Positions 1 through 8,404 of a stretch of 30,713 bases of DNA are shown piece by piece (position 1 is the first letter of the stretch; each line of letters starts with the position of its first letter). The position numbers were made by a program, and so were the translations under genes. Below the pieces are notes generated by a model. It did no database searches. It saw only the letters and a list, made by a program, of their open reading frames with translations, and had not been told where the DNA came from. Origin of the DNA: Clostridia bacterium (lineage in GTDB: Bacteria > Bacillota_A > Clostridia > Christensenellales > Aristaeellaceae); assembly GCA_017509065.1 (NCBI GenBank), contig JAFWQM010000208.1, positions 1-30,713 of the forward strand. Reading direction: 5' to 3'.

Positions 1-378
1 CTGCTGTCCCATGTATACGACCATGTGCGGGGAAAGACGGTAAAGGGCTTCAATCTGCTGGCGCTGGGATGGACGGATGCTTTCAGTTTTGTACCGGTAG
101 GCTTTCGTATGCTGGCGTCGGCCAACCAGGAAAAGCGGCTGAATGAAGCGAACGAAACCATTGACAAGCGCACCAACGGCGGCCGGCGGCGGAAGGAAGC
201 GGTTCTGCATAAGCCCGACGCCGCCATCTCCCTGATTCGGGAAGCGCTGAACGCTGGAATCACAGCGCAGTATGTCCTCATGGACACTTGGTTCACCAAC
301 GAGCCTTTTATCAAGCGGGTGACGGAGGAAGGCTTGCATGTGATCGGGATGCTGAAGGATAACAGGCAGAAATATCGG
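1..378 (+). pseudogene. IS4-type transposase, internal fragment (both ends missing)
   Basis: The reading frame is open from the first base of the window, so the gene begins to the left. The visible part holds the run YDHVRGKTVKGFNLLALGW and, further on, YVLMDTWFTNEPFI, which looks like the region around the second catalytic Asp of IS4-family DDE transposases. The family likeness stops at about residue 126 (GMLKDNRQKY), exactly where a 165-bp repeat starts. After that the frame reads through the repeat for about 36 unrelated residues to a stop at 484-486. The C-terminal part with the YREK signature and catalytic Glu is absent, so the product cannot be active. Assignment to IS4 rests on recalled motif similarity and the exact IS is unknown. 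A GTG at 25 is the first possible start inside the window but is not a true gene start. Confidence 0.75.
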
Positions 379-543
379 TATGCTTTCCTTTCTCACAATG
401 CTTTTTCATTGTGTCACGTGAAGCACTTGCACAGAAGCAGTGCGCTATATTGCATTTTCAAGATACATGCGTTAGCAGGGCAGTGAAGCCCTTTTTGCTC
501 CGCCAAACGTATGATGCCATGCCAGATAGAAATTGTCAAGGAT
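379..543 (+). repeat. 165-bp dispersed repeat, copy A
   Basis: This stretch matches 25764-25928 in the same orientation with about 15 differences over 165 bases (my count by eye, about 91% identity). Both copies hold a hairpin with 7-bp arms, CACAATG-N6-CATTGTG, then a weaker inverted repeat GCACT-N11-AGTGC. Both end in TTGTCAAGGA (here 533-542), which in copy B is one of a pair of terminal inverted repeats. Copy A has only the right end. Its left edge is fused to the broken transposase at 1-378. No protein is likely here. It may be the non-coding end of an insertion sequence or a non-autonomous relative of one. Confidence 0.85.
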
Positions 544-614
544 AATGCTCAGGGACTCATGATTCTTTATCGGTCGAGCCATCAGAAATGGACATTTGTA
601 GCGTCCTTATACTC

Positions 615-1865
615 TCATAATAGATACTCAGGCAAATAGTACACAAACTCATTCGCGGGGCGTATTTTGTCACAGGTATCAATGACAAACCCTGTGCCGA
701 CCTCCATATTGTACTTTTCCAAAACTCGAAAGCTTTTTGTTGCTTTCTTGGGCGCTGTTGATTTCTTGATTTCTATGGGGTGGAGAACACCCTGTTCCAC
801 GAAAAGAAGATCAATCTCTTTCTGATCGATGTCACGGTAATAGAAAAGAAAGTCTTTGGGATCAAGGTGGAAGGAATAGGCATTCTTAATGATCTCACTG
901 ACAATGTATGTTTCAAAGAACGCCCCGCTCATGGCGCAGTTTTCAAGCATTTCGGCATTTGGCCATCTGCACAGATAAGCGCATAGACCAGTATCCATAA
1001 AGTATAGTTTCGGAGCCTTAATGATTCGATTGGAGATATTCGCCATATATGGCCGTAGAAGATAGATGATTCCTGATGTTTCAAGAATGGAAATCCAACG
1101 TTTACAGGTACGCACATCAATACCAACAGCATTGGCTATTTCGTCATAATGAAGCTGTTGGGCGGTTCGTAACGCGACAATGGAAATAAAGTTACGGAAC
1201 TGCATTTCACTGGAAGCATCAATCAATTTGCGTACATCCTTTTCGATGTATGTGCTGACATACGAACGGAAATAAATGTCACGTTCCGACAAGCCGGTAC
1301 AGACATCCGGCATACCGCCGACGAAAATATCCTCGAATACTTCTTTTCTCGTGCGGTAGTGGGCGGCTGTCTCACGTTCTCTCCTTAATAGAGTCTGCAC
1401 ATCCGGAACGAAAGGCACCGCAGGCAGATTGTTCTTCTCGCTATGAGAAAATGAGGTCATTTCAATGATGCCGCATCTTCCAGCCAATGAATCAGAAATG
1501 CCTTGCTGAAGCTCATAGCGGTTGGAGCTTGTCAGAATATACATCAGTTGCCTTTTCTCGCCGCTTTTCAGCCATTGAAGACGCTGCGCATCTATGATGA
1601 TCTTGATCTCATCCAACAGATTAGGGGCCTTTTGAATCTCGTCAATCACGAGAGGCCAACTGTATGTTTCAAGAAACAGACGAGGGTTTTCCAGCGCCAG
1701 CTTACGATCTTCCAGATCATCCAAGGTCACTGTCCGGTATTTCTCACCGAACAGCATATTGACAGTAGTGGACTTTCCGACCTGTCTTGGACCATAGACC
1801 ACGAGGCACGGAAATGAACCTGCTGCTTTCAATAATGAAGCCTCAACCGCTCTAACAATGTACAA
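615..1865 (-). CDS. AAA-type ATPase with C-terminal DUF4143 domain
   Basis: The product is a soluble P-loop ATPase of the common 'ATP-binding protein, DUF4143' type, about 416 residues, which is normal for the family. An N-terminal ATPase half carries a Walker A (GPRQVGKST, near residue 26-34) and a Walker B (LVIDEIQ). The C-terminal half holds the DUF4143 region with a nuclease-like run EIDLLFVEQG...PIEIKKS. The cellular role of this family is not firmly known. An ATG lies further upstream at 1904, but the TTG at 1865 is preferred: it has GGAGGGG five bases upstream and a good promoter whose -10 box (1895-1900) would put the ATG outside the transcript. The gene stands alone between an IS fragment and two pseudogenes, as often seen for this family in accessory DNA. 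Confidence 0.85.
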   Translation of the reverse strand: MYIVRAVEASLLKAAGSFPCLVVYGPRQVGKSTTVNMLFGEKYRTVTLDDLEDRKLALENPRLFLETYSWPLVIDEIQKAPNLLDEIKIIIDAQRLQWLKSGEKRQLMYILTSSNRYELQQGISDSLAGRCGIIEMTSFSHSEKNNLPAVPFVPDVQTLLRRERETAAHYRTRKEVFEDIFVGGMPDVCTGLSERDIYFRSYVSTYIEKDVRKLIDASSEMQFRNFISIVALRTAQQLHYDEIANAVGIDVRTCKRWISILETSGIIYLLRPYMANISNRIIKAPKLYFMDTGLCAYLCRWPNAEMLENCAMSGAFFETYIVSEIIKNAYSFHLDPKDFLFYYRDIDQKEIDLLFVEQGVLHPIEIKKSTAPKKATKSFRVLEKYNMEVGTGFVIDTCDKIRPANEFVYYLPEYLL

Positions 1866-1894
1866 ACAAATCCCCTCCCAGATCAACTGACTAA

Positions 1895-1923
1895 ATTGTA
1901 CCACATGAAATTGATAAAATCAA
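1895..1923 (-). promoter_or_regulatory. Promoter of the DUF4143 ATPase gene
   Basis: On the minus strand TTGATT (1923-1918) and TACAAT (1900-1895) are separated by 17 bases, close to the sigma-A consensus. Transcription would begin near 1888, leaving a leader of about 23 bases before the TTG start at 1865. This supports the shorter form of the protein. Confidence 0.65.
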
Positions 1924-1997
1924 CATGTGAATGTTTTTTTCATCGAAAGCGGAAGGCGTAATGTATAATTATCTTGAAATTTTTATAAGAAAGCAGT

Positions 1998-2040
1998 AAG
2001 CCCGCATTCAGGTTCTTTCGAGCCGGATTGTGGGCTTTTT
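1998..2040 (+). terminator. Hairpin with T-run, possible terminator
   Basis: An imperfect 12-bp stem (AAGCCCGCATTC against GATTGTGGGCTT) encloses a 15-base loop and is followed on the plus strand by TTTTT. No plus-strand gene is seen directly upstream. On the minus strand it lies just after the end of the decayed SDR gene and may be that gene's old terminator, although the T-run is poorer in that direction. Confidence 0.4.
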
Positions 2041-2044
2041 GGAA

Positions 2045-2348
2045 TTATATACTGTTGGTCTTTTTCGCATACTTCCTTGTGACAGCCCTGGGGACAATCC
2101 TGCACAGGAAGCTCATCAACTTGGTGAAGCCGCCCTGATAGCGAAGCACCTTTTTCTTGAGCATAGCCCGGAGACCGACTTTTGCCACATCCTCGGCCTT
2201 TGCTGCTTTTTTGAACATTTTGGAATCATTGCCCATGGCCGCGGCAGCTTCAAAGCCGGTGGCGGTGGGTCGGGCAAAGGGGCGTAACGGTCACGCAGGT
2301 TCCTTTGACTTCTTCTGCCACAGCCTCGGAAAAGCTGCGTATAAGAAT
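2045..2348 (-). pseudogene. Short-chain dehydrogenase (SDR) C-terminal remnant, frameshifted
   Basis: Two adjacent minus-strand frames together give the C-terminal third of a classical short-chain dehydrogenase. The first part (2348 to about 2271) reads SFSEAVAEEVKGTCVTVTPL, the strand after the catalytic helix. After a frame change near 2270 the second part reads PTATGFEAAAAMGNDSKMF and continues to a stop at 2045 with the usual basic tail. In intact members a Gly codon stands at the junction (CPGPTATGF), so about two bases are lost here. The N-terminal Rossmann fold and the YxxxK active site are absent. The remnant abuts a second decayed oxidoreductase. Confidence 0.7.
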
Positions 2349-2446
2349 GTTATAATCAATCAGTTGTATTTGCATTATCATCACTTTGCAGTTTGCGCTC
2401 CCTGTATGTGATCTTGACGATGAGCGAAAGATCATTCATATTGCTG

Positions 2447-2943
2447 CTATACCAGATACCGTGATTCCATGAAGGAGCGGATCTCCTGCATGCGCTCGCT
2501 CTGGCGCACGGAGAAGGGGCAGCGGCTGTCGCAGTGGCCGCACCTGATGCAGTCAGCGGCGTTCTTCTCCAGCGTTTTGTAATGCTCCACTGCCAGAGGA
2601 TCGCCGGCCTTTGTCAGGTCATAATACTTGTTCACCAGGCCGATGTCGATTCCTGCGGGACACGGCTTGCAGTGGTTGCAATAGACGCACTTCCCGCAGG
2701 CTTGGGGCGGGCGAAGGAGCCGATGACGGAATAATCGACGGCTTCTTCCAGCTGATCTTCATAACGGAGAAGCATTTCCACTTCCTCAACGCTCTGTGCG
2801 CCGGGGAGCACCGTCAACACGCCGGGCCTGTCCAGGGCATAGCGGATGCATTGATACGGCGTCAGCGCCTGACCGAAGGGCGACTGCCCCGCGCTGAGCA
2901 GCTGCCCACCGGAGAAGGGTTTCATCACCGAGATGGAGATTCG
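2447..2943 (-). pseudogene. Aldo/keto reductase with ferredoxin-like tail, truncated and frameshifted
   Basis: The fragment encodes the C-terminal part of a ferredoxin-tailed aldo/keto reductase. It begins near ISISVMKPFSGGQL and carries TPYQCIRYALDRPGVLTVLP, both typical of the end of the TIM barrel. A single-base loss near 2696 shifts the frame. In the new frame the tail holds two iron-sulfur type cysteine clusters, CVYCNHCKPCP and CIRCGHCDSRCP, followed by a stop at 2447. About the first two thirds of the enzyme is missing. The homology begins almost at the stop codon of the GH42 gene (2946), which suggests that a deletion or insertion joined the two. Confidence 0.8.
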
Positions 2944-2945
2944 TA

Positions 2946-4976
2946 TCATGAATTTCTTTTCCAAATACCCACACCAAGAGGCCTCAGGCAATCCATTTCG
3001 CCTATAATGGGAACGAATTCTTCGTCAACATGGATGGGCTGGGGCTGCTGGGCGTAATTCAGCAGAATGAGCCAATCTTCTTTTCCGTTGGATCGAACCG
3101 CCAATTCAACCGAGGGCGGGCAATCGACGATTTGTGAATAAGGATGGGCCGCACCTGCGGCATTGAGAAATGCTTCCGCCAACGATTCCGAAAAGCCTGC
3201 GCCTGCATACCAAGCACGTCCGCCTTTGGGATAAGTCTTTTCACAAAGAGCAGCTTTTCCTTGAAGCCAGCCGGAATCATAACAGGCGATGGCTTGGCTA
3301 TCCTGGGGAACCAGGCTTTCCTGGAATCCGGTGACAGGGTAGGTTTTGCCTCTCCATACAAGCCTTGCTGTTTCATCCGGCCGGGGAAGAGAATACTCTT
3401 CCACTGTCACGCCGCATACTTCAGAGGCGTATCCCGGCATGGGCAATGAAATGCACCGACCGAATTCGTCCTTGTATCCGGTACGAGCTCCCAAAACCAG
3501 CTTGCCCCCTGCTTCACAGTAGGCTCTCAGCACCTTTGCCATTTTCTCCGTCAGGATCGCTGCATGAGGCAGGAAGATCAGCTGATAGGCCGCCAGTGCT
3601 TCAGGCGTCATGGCATCATTCCAGGGCTTGATATCCAACGGCGTTTGGGTATGCTGAGAAGCTGCGAAAATGGCCTGATTGGATTGGTAGGCCATGGGGC
3701 CGTGCCATTGATCCCGCTCCCCATCCCAATCATTCAGCCAATCAGTGAGCAGCAGCACCTTTGCCTGATATTTTGCTCCCGCCATATCCCGTATTTTTTG
3801 AATATCCTGATAGATTTTTCCCAGTTCTTTTAAGCGGCGATTGTCCCGGTTATCGTAGTCCAGAATACCGTGCCAATAAATTTCCGTGCCGAAGGCGGCG
3901 GTGCGCCAGCGGAAATAACTGACATAATCCGCTCCGTGGGCAATGGCCTGCATCGTCCACAGCCGCATTTGTCCTGGTAAGGGCATGGGACTGAGCATAC
4001 AATGATCCCAGCCGTGTGCGCCGGATTGCTGCTCCATAATGGCAAAGTTGGGGGAGAAGCCCCGAACCGTGCTCAGCGCAAAGGAACTGGACCGATCCTT
4101 CATATCGCTTCCGTCTCCGCCGTTGATGCCGCTTTGGCCGTAGGCGAAGTTGGGGTAATTGTCGTAGCTGTAGAAATCCAGCACGCTGCTGGTCAGCTCG
4201 TCATTTTTCAGATGGCCAAACATGCCGTTGGTGGTGATGAAACGATGGCCGATGTACTTGCGCAGGATCCGGGCCTGCATATCCGCAAAGGAAATGGCAC
4301 TGTCCGAAATGAATTCTTTTTCCAGCAGCGACAGATGGGGGTTGCCCCGGCCGACCACGGGCCGTTCTAAAAAAACTTCCTCCCAATCGGAAAAGCTTTC
4401 GCTCCAGAACCTGCCGCCAGTGGCTTCGTTCAGGGCTTCCAGCGTGCCGAAGCGCTTTTTCAGCCATTCCCGGAAAGCGTCGTGATCCGCTTGAGAGTAA
4501 AACACATTGGTTTCGCAGTTCAGCTCATTATCGATCTGCCAGCCGATCACGGCGGGATGATCGCCGTACCGCTGGGCCAGCTTTTCCACCACGCGGCTCA
4601 CATATTGCCGATAAACAGGCGAATTGTAATTATAATGCCGACGGTGTCCATGGCGGTACAGCGTGCCATCCATTTTTGCATTCAGCACCTCGGGATGCGC
4701 ATGGGTCAGCCAGGCTGGCGGTGTAGCGGAAGGGGTACCCAGAATCACCTGCATATGTTCTTCATTAGCCAGGGCAAGGAAATCATCAAATAGTGAGAAA
4801 TCCCATTCATTGTCTTTTGGTTCAATTACGCTCCAGGCAAATTCAAATACCCGCACGGTTTTAATGCCGTGGGCTTTCATGCGGAGCAAGTCTCTTTGCC
4901 ACATTTCGCGTGGCCATTGCTCTGGATAATAGCAAACACCCAGCATGATATGTTGTAATTGAATAGACTTTTCCAC
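2946..4976 (-). CDS. GH42 beta-galactosidase
   Basis: This is a 676-residue cytoplasmic glycoside hydrolase of family 42, of normal length and without a signal peptide. The N-terminal TIM barrel starts with GVCYYPEQWP and holds the acid/base Glu in IGWQIDNELN (E151) and the nucleophile Glu in FAIMEQQSG (E315). A trimerisation-like domain (about residues 400-600) and a small beta C-terminal domain follow. Family members release terminal beta-linked galactose (or arabinose in some) from oligosaccharides. The start is GTG with GGAGGG six bases upstream. It is the last gene of the minus-strand arm, and its stop codon abuts the aldo/keto reductase remnant. I see no strong promoter of its own in the 355-base gap upstream, so it may be read from the GH9 promoter. 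Confidence 0.92.
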   Translation of the reverse strand: MEKSIQLQHIMLGVCYYPEQWPREMWQRDLLRMKAHGIKTVRVFEFAWSVIEPKDNEWDFSLFDDFLALANEEHMQVILGTPSATPPAWLTHAHPEVLNAKMDGTLYRHGHRRHYNYNSPVYRQYVSRVVEKLAQRYGDHPAVIGWQIDNELNCETNVFYSQADHDAFREWLKKRFGTLEALNEATGGRFWSESFSDWEEVFLERPVVGRGNPHLSLLEKEFISDSAISFADMQARILRKYIGHRFITTNGMFGHLKNDELTSSVLDFYSYDNYPNFAYGQSGINGGDGSDMKDRSSSFALSTVRGFSPNFAIMEQQSGAHGWDHCMLSPMPLPGQMRLWTMQAIAHGADYVSYFRWRTAAFGTEIYWHGILDYDNRDNRRLKELGKIYQDIQKIRDMAGAKYQAKVLLLTDWLNDWDGERDQWHGPMAYQSNQAIFAASQHTQTPLDIKPWNDAMTPEALAAYQLIFLPHAAILTEKMAKVLRAYCEAGGKLVLGARTGYKDEFGRCISLPMPGYASEVCGVTVEEYSLPRPDETARLVWRGKTYPVTGFQESLVPQDSQAIACYDSGWLQGKAALCEKTYPKGGRAWYAGAGFSESLAEAFLNAAGAAHPYSQIVDCPPSVELAVRSNGKEDWLILLNYAQQPQPIHVDEEFVPIIGEMDCLRPLGVGIWKRNS

Positions 4977-5037
4977 CGGGAACCCTCCTTCAATTCAGGT
5001 GATGCGCGGACCTGTCCGTAAACCTTTTTTCACGCTT

Positions 5038-5258
5038 TTATGTTTCGCCTTTAATTCTGATTTTTCCTTTTTTCACATTTCTCCAAAGGAAAATGCCCAT
5101 GCCGCTGGGAACAGGAGAATCGGGATGAACATCTGAAATCGGTTCTCCAAAGGGCACATCATCCACATACAATTGGAGCAGGCGATAATTGGAATATGCT
5201 CGTACCACATCCGTATTTTCTGCGGCAACGATATCCCGATAGCAACAATCTGATACTC
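5038..5258 (-). pseudogene. Short C-terminal scrap, possibly of a glycosidase
   Basis: The gap between the GH42 gene and the ThuA gene (4977-5331) has no intact gene. One minus-strand frame is open from about 5258 to a stop at 5038-5040 and reads like the end of a larger protein: DVVRAYSNYRLLQLYVDDVP, then FGEPISDVHPDSPVPSGMG and a basic tail. The style (beta-rich, 'LYVDDVPFGEP') recalls C-terminal beta-sandwich domains of glycosidases, but I do not recognise the family securely. No start codon or ribosome site fits. The other frame across the same bases (start 5276, 67 codons) looks like chance. Confidence 0.35.
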
Positions 5259-5331
5259 AGACGAGTTCTTTTTCATCGTCCTTTACGCACGAGCCCGGCG
5301 AGCATAAACAGCAGGAGTCTGTATTCCAATC

Positions 5332-5991
5332 TTATTTGCCGGTTGCCCAGCGGATTGCGTTTTTGAACAATTTCCGGAAATTGGGGTTTTCCCAGACAGC
5401 GAGGGTATGGCCCGGTGTCAGCACAACAACACGGCCCCTTCCAAATTCACGGGAATAGCCACTGATAAAGGTGCCCCCGTGTTCAGACGTGGTGGACAGG
5501 AAAGGCTTGGCATCCTTTGCGGTAACAGCGATTTGATAGTGCTCGTCGCGCTCGTGGAAACCCTCAACTCCATCGGTAATGGCATTGTGCTCCGTGACAT
5601 GGACATGAGTCAGTTCCCGAAGGGGATGGCCCAGGAACGTGCAACCTACTACTTCGGTATAGGCCGGTTCAGGATGGTCACGGCCTCCGATCGTCAGGGC
5701 TGCATGCACGGCAACAAAAGCGCCGCCGTTTCTTACATAATCACGGATTTCTTCCGGGCCAAACTCAGTAACGGTTGGCTCGAACCAGGGATTGCTGTTG
5801 GCTGCGTTGATCGCTCCGCCGGAGCAATTGACCAGGACATCATACCTGGCTACAAAAGCAGGGGAAAGAATATCTTTGGCCGTTTTGACGAAATCAAATT
5901 CCATGTCTTCCTGATCCATGGTTTTGAGTCCGCGCTCAATGACTTCCGCTGGATGCCAAAGATCATCGCACACGAGCAATACCTTCATCAT
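5332..5991 (-). CDS. ThuA-domain protein
   Basis: The 219-residue product has the ThuA/class I glutamine-amidotransferase-like fold: KVLLVCDDLWHPAEVIERGL at the start, a central GGAFVAVHAAL, a His-rich DHPEPAY...HPLRELTHVHV region, and a final GRGRVVVLTPGHTLAVW. ThuA proteins were first linked to trehalose use and are often found with Gfo/Idh/MocA oxidoreductases in sugar loci; their exact reaction is not settled. It has no signal peptide. An ATG at 6006 is possible, but the ATG at 5991 has GGAGG five bases upstream and is preferred. It lies 74 bases after the MATE gene and is probably in the same transcript. Confidence 0.85.
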   Translation of the reverse strand: MMKVLLVCDDLWHPAEVIERGLKTMDQEDMEFDFVKTAKDILSPAFVARYDVLVNCSGGAINAANSNPWFEPTVTEFGPEEIRDYVRNGGAFVAVHAALTIGGRDHPEPAYTEVVGCTFLGHPLRELTHVHVTEHNAITDGVEGFHERDEHYQIAVTAKDAKPFLSTTSEHGGTFISGYSREFGRGRVVVLTPGHTLAVWENPNFRKLFKNAIRWATGK

Positions 5992-6065
5992 GTTTACCTC
6001 CATCATGGGCAGAATGATTTTCGAGCTTTTTCGCCAGTGTTTTTGTTATGGTTACAAAACGATCT

Positions 6066-7430
6066 CTATGTCAAATGCAGCCATTTGTTACCCCTGAAGC
6101 GCGCGTGCAGTGCGGCGGCCCGGAGCAGCCATTCGATCAGCAGGGCGATCCATACTCCGTGAATGCCAAGACCGAGGGGAATGGTGAGCACATATCCGAT
6201 CACGCAGCGGGAAACGGCAAGAGCAATCACGGCCACCGTGCCGGTGTACACGCCGTCGCCCGCTACCCGCATGGTCATAGCGGGCAGATAGCTGTCGCAC
6301 CAGAGCAGTGGCAGGCCGATCACGCCAATAGTCATGCCCATGCGGATGAGGGGGATCCCCTGCTCGGTTGCGTGGTAGAGCTTTAAGAAAAGCGGCGTGA
6401 TGGGGTACAGGATCAGCACCGTCAGCAGCATCACAAACCGCCCCACCTTGATCATGTTTTTGCAATACTGCCGGGTCAGATCATACCGCCTGGCTCCGTA
6501 GCATTGGCCGCAAACGGTGTTGGTCAGGGCTGTGAGCGCTCCGGAAGAAGTGCTGTACAACTGGAAAATGGAATTGGAAACGGCATAAGCCGCCATTTCC
6601 GTGGTGGTCAGCTTAGCCAGATACACCTGCACCAGCAGCATGCCGCCCTGCATCAGCATAGCTTCCATGGCTACCGGCGCGCCAAGAGACAGAATCTGTC
6701 GGAAAACGGCGGGATTGAAGCGGAAGAAATGGCGGACGCGCACTTGATAATCGTTTCGGATGATCAGCAGCCAAATGAGGGCCAGCACCATGCCGATAGC
6801 CCGCGCAACGATGTAGGACAGTCCGGACCCCGCCACACCCATGTGCAGGAAGTTGATAAATATCAGGCTCAGCAGCAGATGGGAAACGTTGATCACCACA
6901 GTCAAAATCAGGCTGGACCGGGTATCGCCTAAATTGCGGAAGATATTGAAAATAGCGTTAAAAATGGCATAGGGCACGAAGGAAAGGCTCATGAGCCGCA
7001 AATACTGCACGGCGTATTCCGAAAGGAGCGGCTCCACGTCGGCGTACAGTGCCCCGACGATCCATTTTGAGCCCGCGTACAAAAGCACGCTCAGCACCAG
7101 CGCCACCATGCAGCACAGGCCCGTCACTTCTCCAATCGCGCTGCGGATCTGATTTTGATCCCCGCTGCCCTTGGCCCGGGCTACCATGATAGCCCCGCCG
7201 GAGGCCAGGGACGTGAACATCAGCGAAACCATGCCGTTCACTGTGCCCACCATGGACACCGCCGCAATGGCGGCTTCTCCCACGGAAGATACCATGGCCG
7301 TGGACAGCATGCCGATGAAAAAGATGAAAAACTGATCGAGGATCAATGTAAAAAACATATCCCGCAGCTTGGGATAGGTGAATTGCTCCGTGGTGAGCAG
7401 CGCTTCCAGCCGCTTCCGAAGGTATTTCAT
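6066..7430 (-). CDS. MATE family transporter
   Basis: The gene encodes a 454-residue integral membrane protein with about twelve hydrophobic segments in two similar halves, as in the MatE/NorM/DinF family. These carriers export organic cations, drugs or metabolites in exchange for Na+ or H+. The first helix region reads LILDQFFIFFIGMLSTAMVS. The second half starts near FRQILSLGAPVAMEAMLMQG, the repeat of the MATE motif. The ribosome site is GAGGGG, six bases before ATG. Its place between a Gfo/Idh/MocA-like gene and a ThuA gene in a catabolic operon is unusual. It might export a dead-end sugar or an intermediate, but the substrate is unknown. Confidence 0.9.
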   Translation of the reverse strand: MKYLRKRLEALLTTEQFTYPKLRDMFFTLILDQFFIFFIGMLSTAMVSSVGEAAIAAVSMVGTVNGMVSLMFTSLASGGAIMVARAKGSGDQNQIRSAIGEVTGLCCMVALVLSVLLYAGSKWIVGALYADVEPLLSEYAVQYLRLMSLSFVPYAIFNAIFNIFRNLGDTRSSLILTVVINVSHLLLSLIFINFLHMGVAGSGLSYIVARAIGMVLALIWLLIIRNDYQVRVRHFFRFNPAVFRQILSLGAPVAMEAMLMQGGMLLVQVYLAKLTTTEMAAYAVSNSIFQLYSTSSGALTALTNTVCGQCYGARRYDLTRQYCKNMIKVGRFVMLLTVLILYPITPLFLKLYHATEQGIPLIRMGMTIGVIGLPLLWCDSYLPAMTMRVAGDGVYTGTVAVIALAVSRCVIGYVLTIPLGLGIHGVWIALLIEWLLRAAALHARFRGNKWLHLT

Positions 7431-7513
7431 TTAGGTCCCCTCAATTGTTGAATGAAGGCTTTAAAACAGGATCGTTTCGCTGCCGTCATACTCCTCGGTG
7501 GTTACGTGATGAT

Positions 7514-8392
7514 TCAGTTGATTTCGGGAAGGGAAAACCAGGTATCCGGCCGCGTTCTGGCAATGCGGGCCAAGTCGATGATGGAGAGGATTTCCAGGGT
7601 TTCTTCCTCTCTTACGGGCACGATGCCGTGAATGAAGAAATCCAGGATGGCTTTCATTAAATTGTGATAGAAATTCGTATCGTCGCTGGGCAGCCGAGCG
7701 CCGGTTTCCCCGTCGGGTGATACCATGAAATTGAATTCAGCCCAGGGCTGGGGCGTTTGCATGAAGCTGGCGAAGCGGCCTTCGCCGTAGTCCAAAATCA
7801 ATTGAGTCACCTGGCTTCCGCAGGCAAAAGCTTTCAGGCGCTTCACCCCCGTGCCCATCAAAGCTACGATGGGCTCCAACTGGTGCACGGCGTAGCTGTC
7901 CAGGGAATGGGGGCCCACGGTGGACACGAACATGGGCTTATCCGGGTGCGCCTGCTGCCAATCCAGGATGCTTTGGCAATACCGCTGTGCGGAGGAGGAA
8001 AACACCGGCGTGCCATGAGCCCGTGCCAAATCAAACATCCGCTTGCCTGTTTCCGCGTCCGGAGCAAAGGTTTTATCCACGAATACCGGTTTCCCGCTCA
8101 TCAGGGGCAATCGGGCTGCCTTTTCGTGATACCGCGCGTCATCCGCGGCGATGACCAGAATAGCGTCGCAATCCCGCACCAATTCCTCCATGGAGGCGGC
8201 GGGCTGGATATTCCTTTCCCGGCACCAATCCAAAGTGGACACACCGCCTGTGGGCGGCTGATCCTGATACGCGAACGCCTTGGTGATTTCCGCGTCAAAG
8301 CCCCAGCGTTCAATGGCTTCCCTCAGAAAATGGGGATACTCATTGCAATGCCAGTTGTCCAAGTATTCATCCGCAAAGCCGATTCTCAGCAT
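7514..8392 (-). CDS. Gfo/Idh/MocA-like oxidoreductase, divergent nucleotide-binding loop
   Basis: The 292-residue protein has the layout of the Gfo/Idh/MocA family: an N-terminal Rossmann-like domain (MLRIGFADEYLDNWH), a strand ending CDAILVIAADDARYH, and GKPVFVDKTFAPD where the usual EKP motif stands, then a shorter alpha/beta domain. Typical members oxidise sugars or cyclitols with NAD(P). Here the glycine-rich loop GxGxxG is replaced by GFADEY and EKP by DKT, and the protein is some 40-60 residues shorter than usual. Cofactor use is therefore uncertain. The ribosome site GGGAGG is six bases before ATG. The gene starts 12 bases after the NagB stop, so they are co-transcribed. Confidence 0.8.
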   Translation of the reverse strand: MLRIGFADEYLDNWHCNEYPHFLREAIERWGFDAEITKAFAYQDQPPTGGVSTLDWCRERNIQPAASMEELVRDCDAILVIAADDARYHEKAARLPLMSGKPVFVDKTFAPDAETGKRMFDLARAHGTPVFSSSAQRYCQSILDWQQAHPDKPMFVSTVGPHSLDSYAVHQLEPIVALMGTGVKRLKAFACGSQVTQLILDYGEGRFASFMQTPQPWAEFNFMVSPDGETGARLPSDDTNFYHNLMKAILDFFIHGIVPVREEETLEILSIIDLARIARTRPDTWFSLPEIN

Positions 8393-8404
8393 GCAGTCCT
8401 CCCT

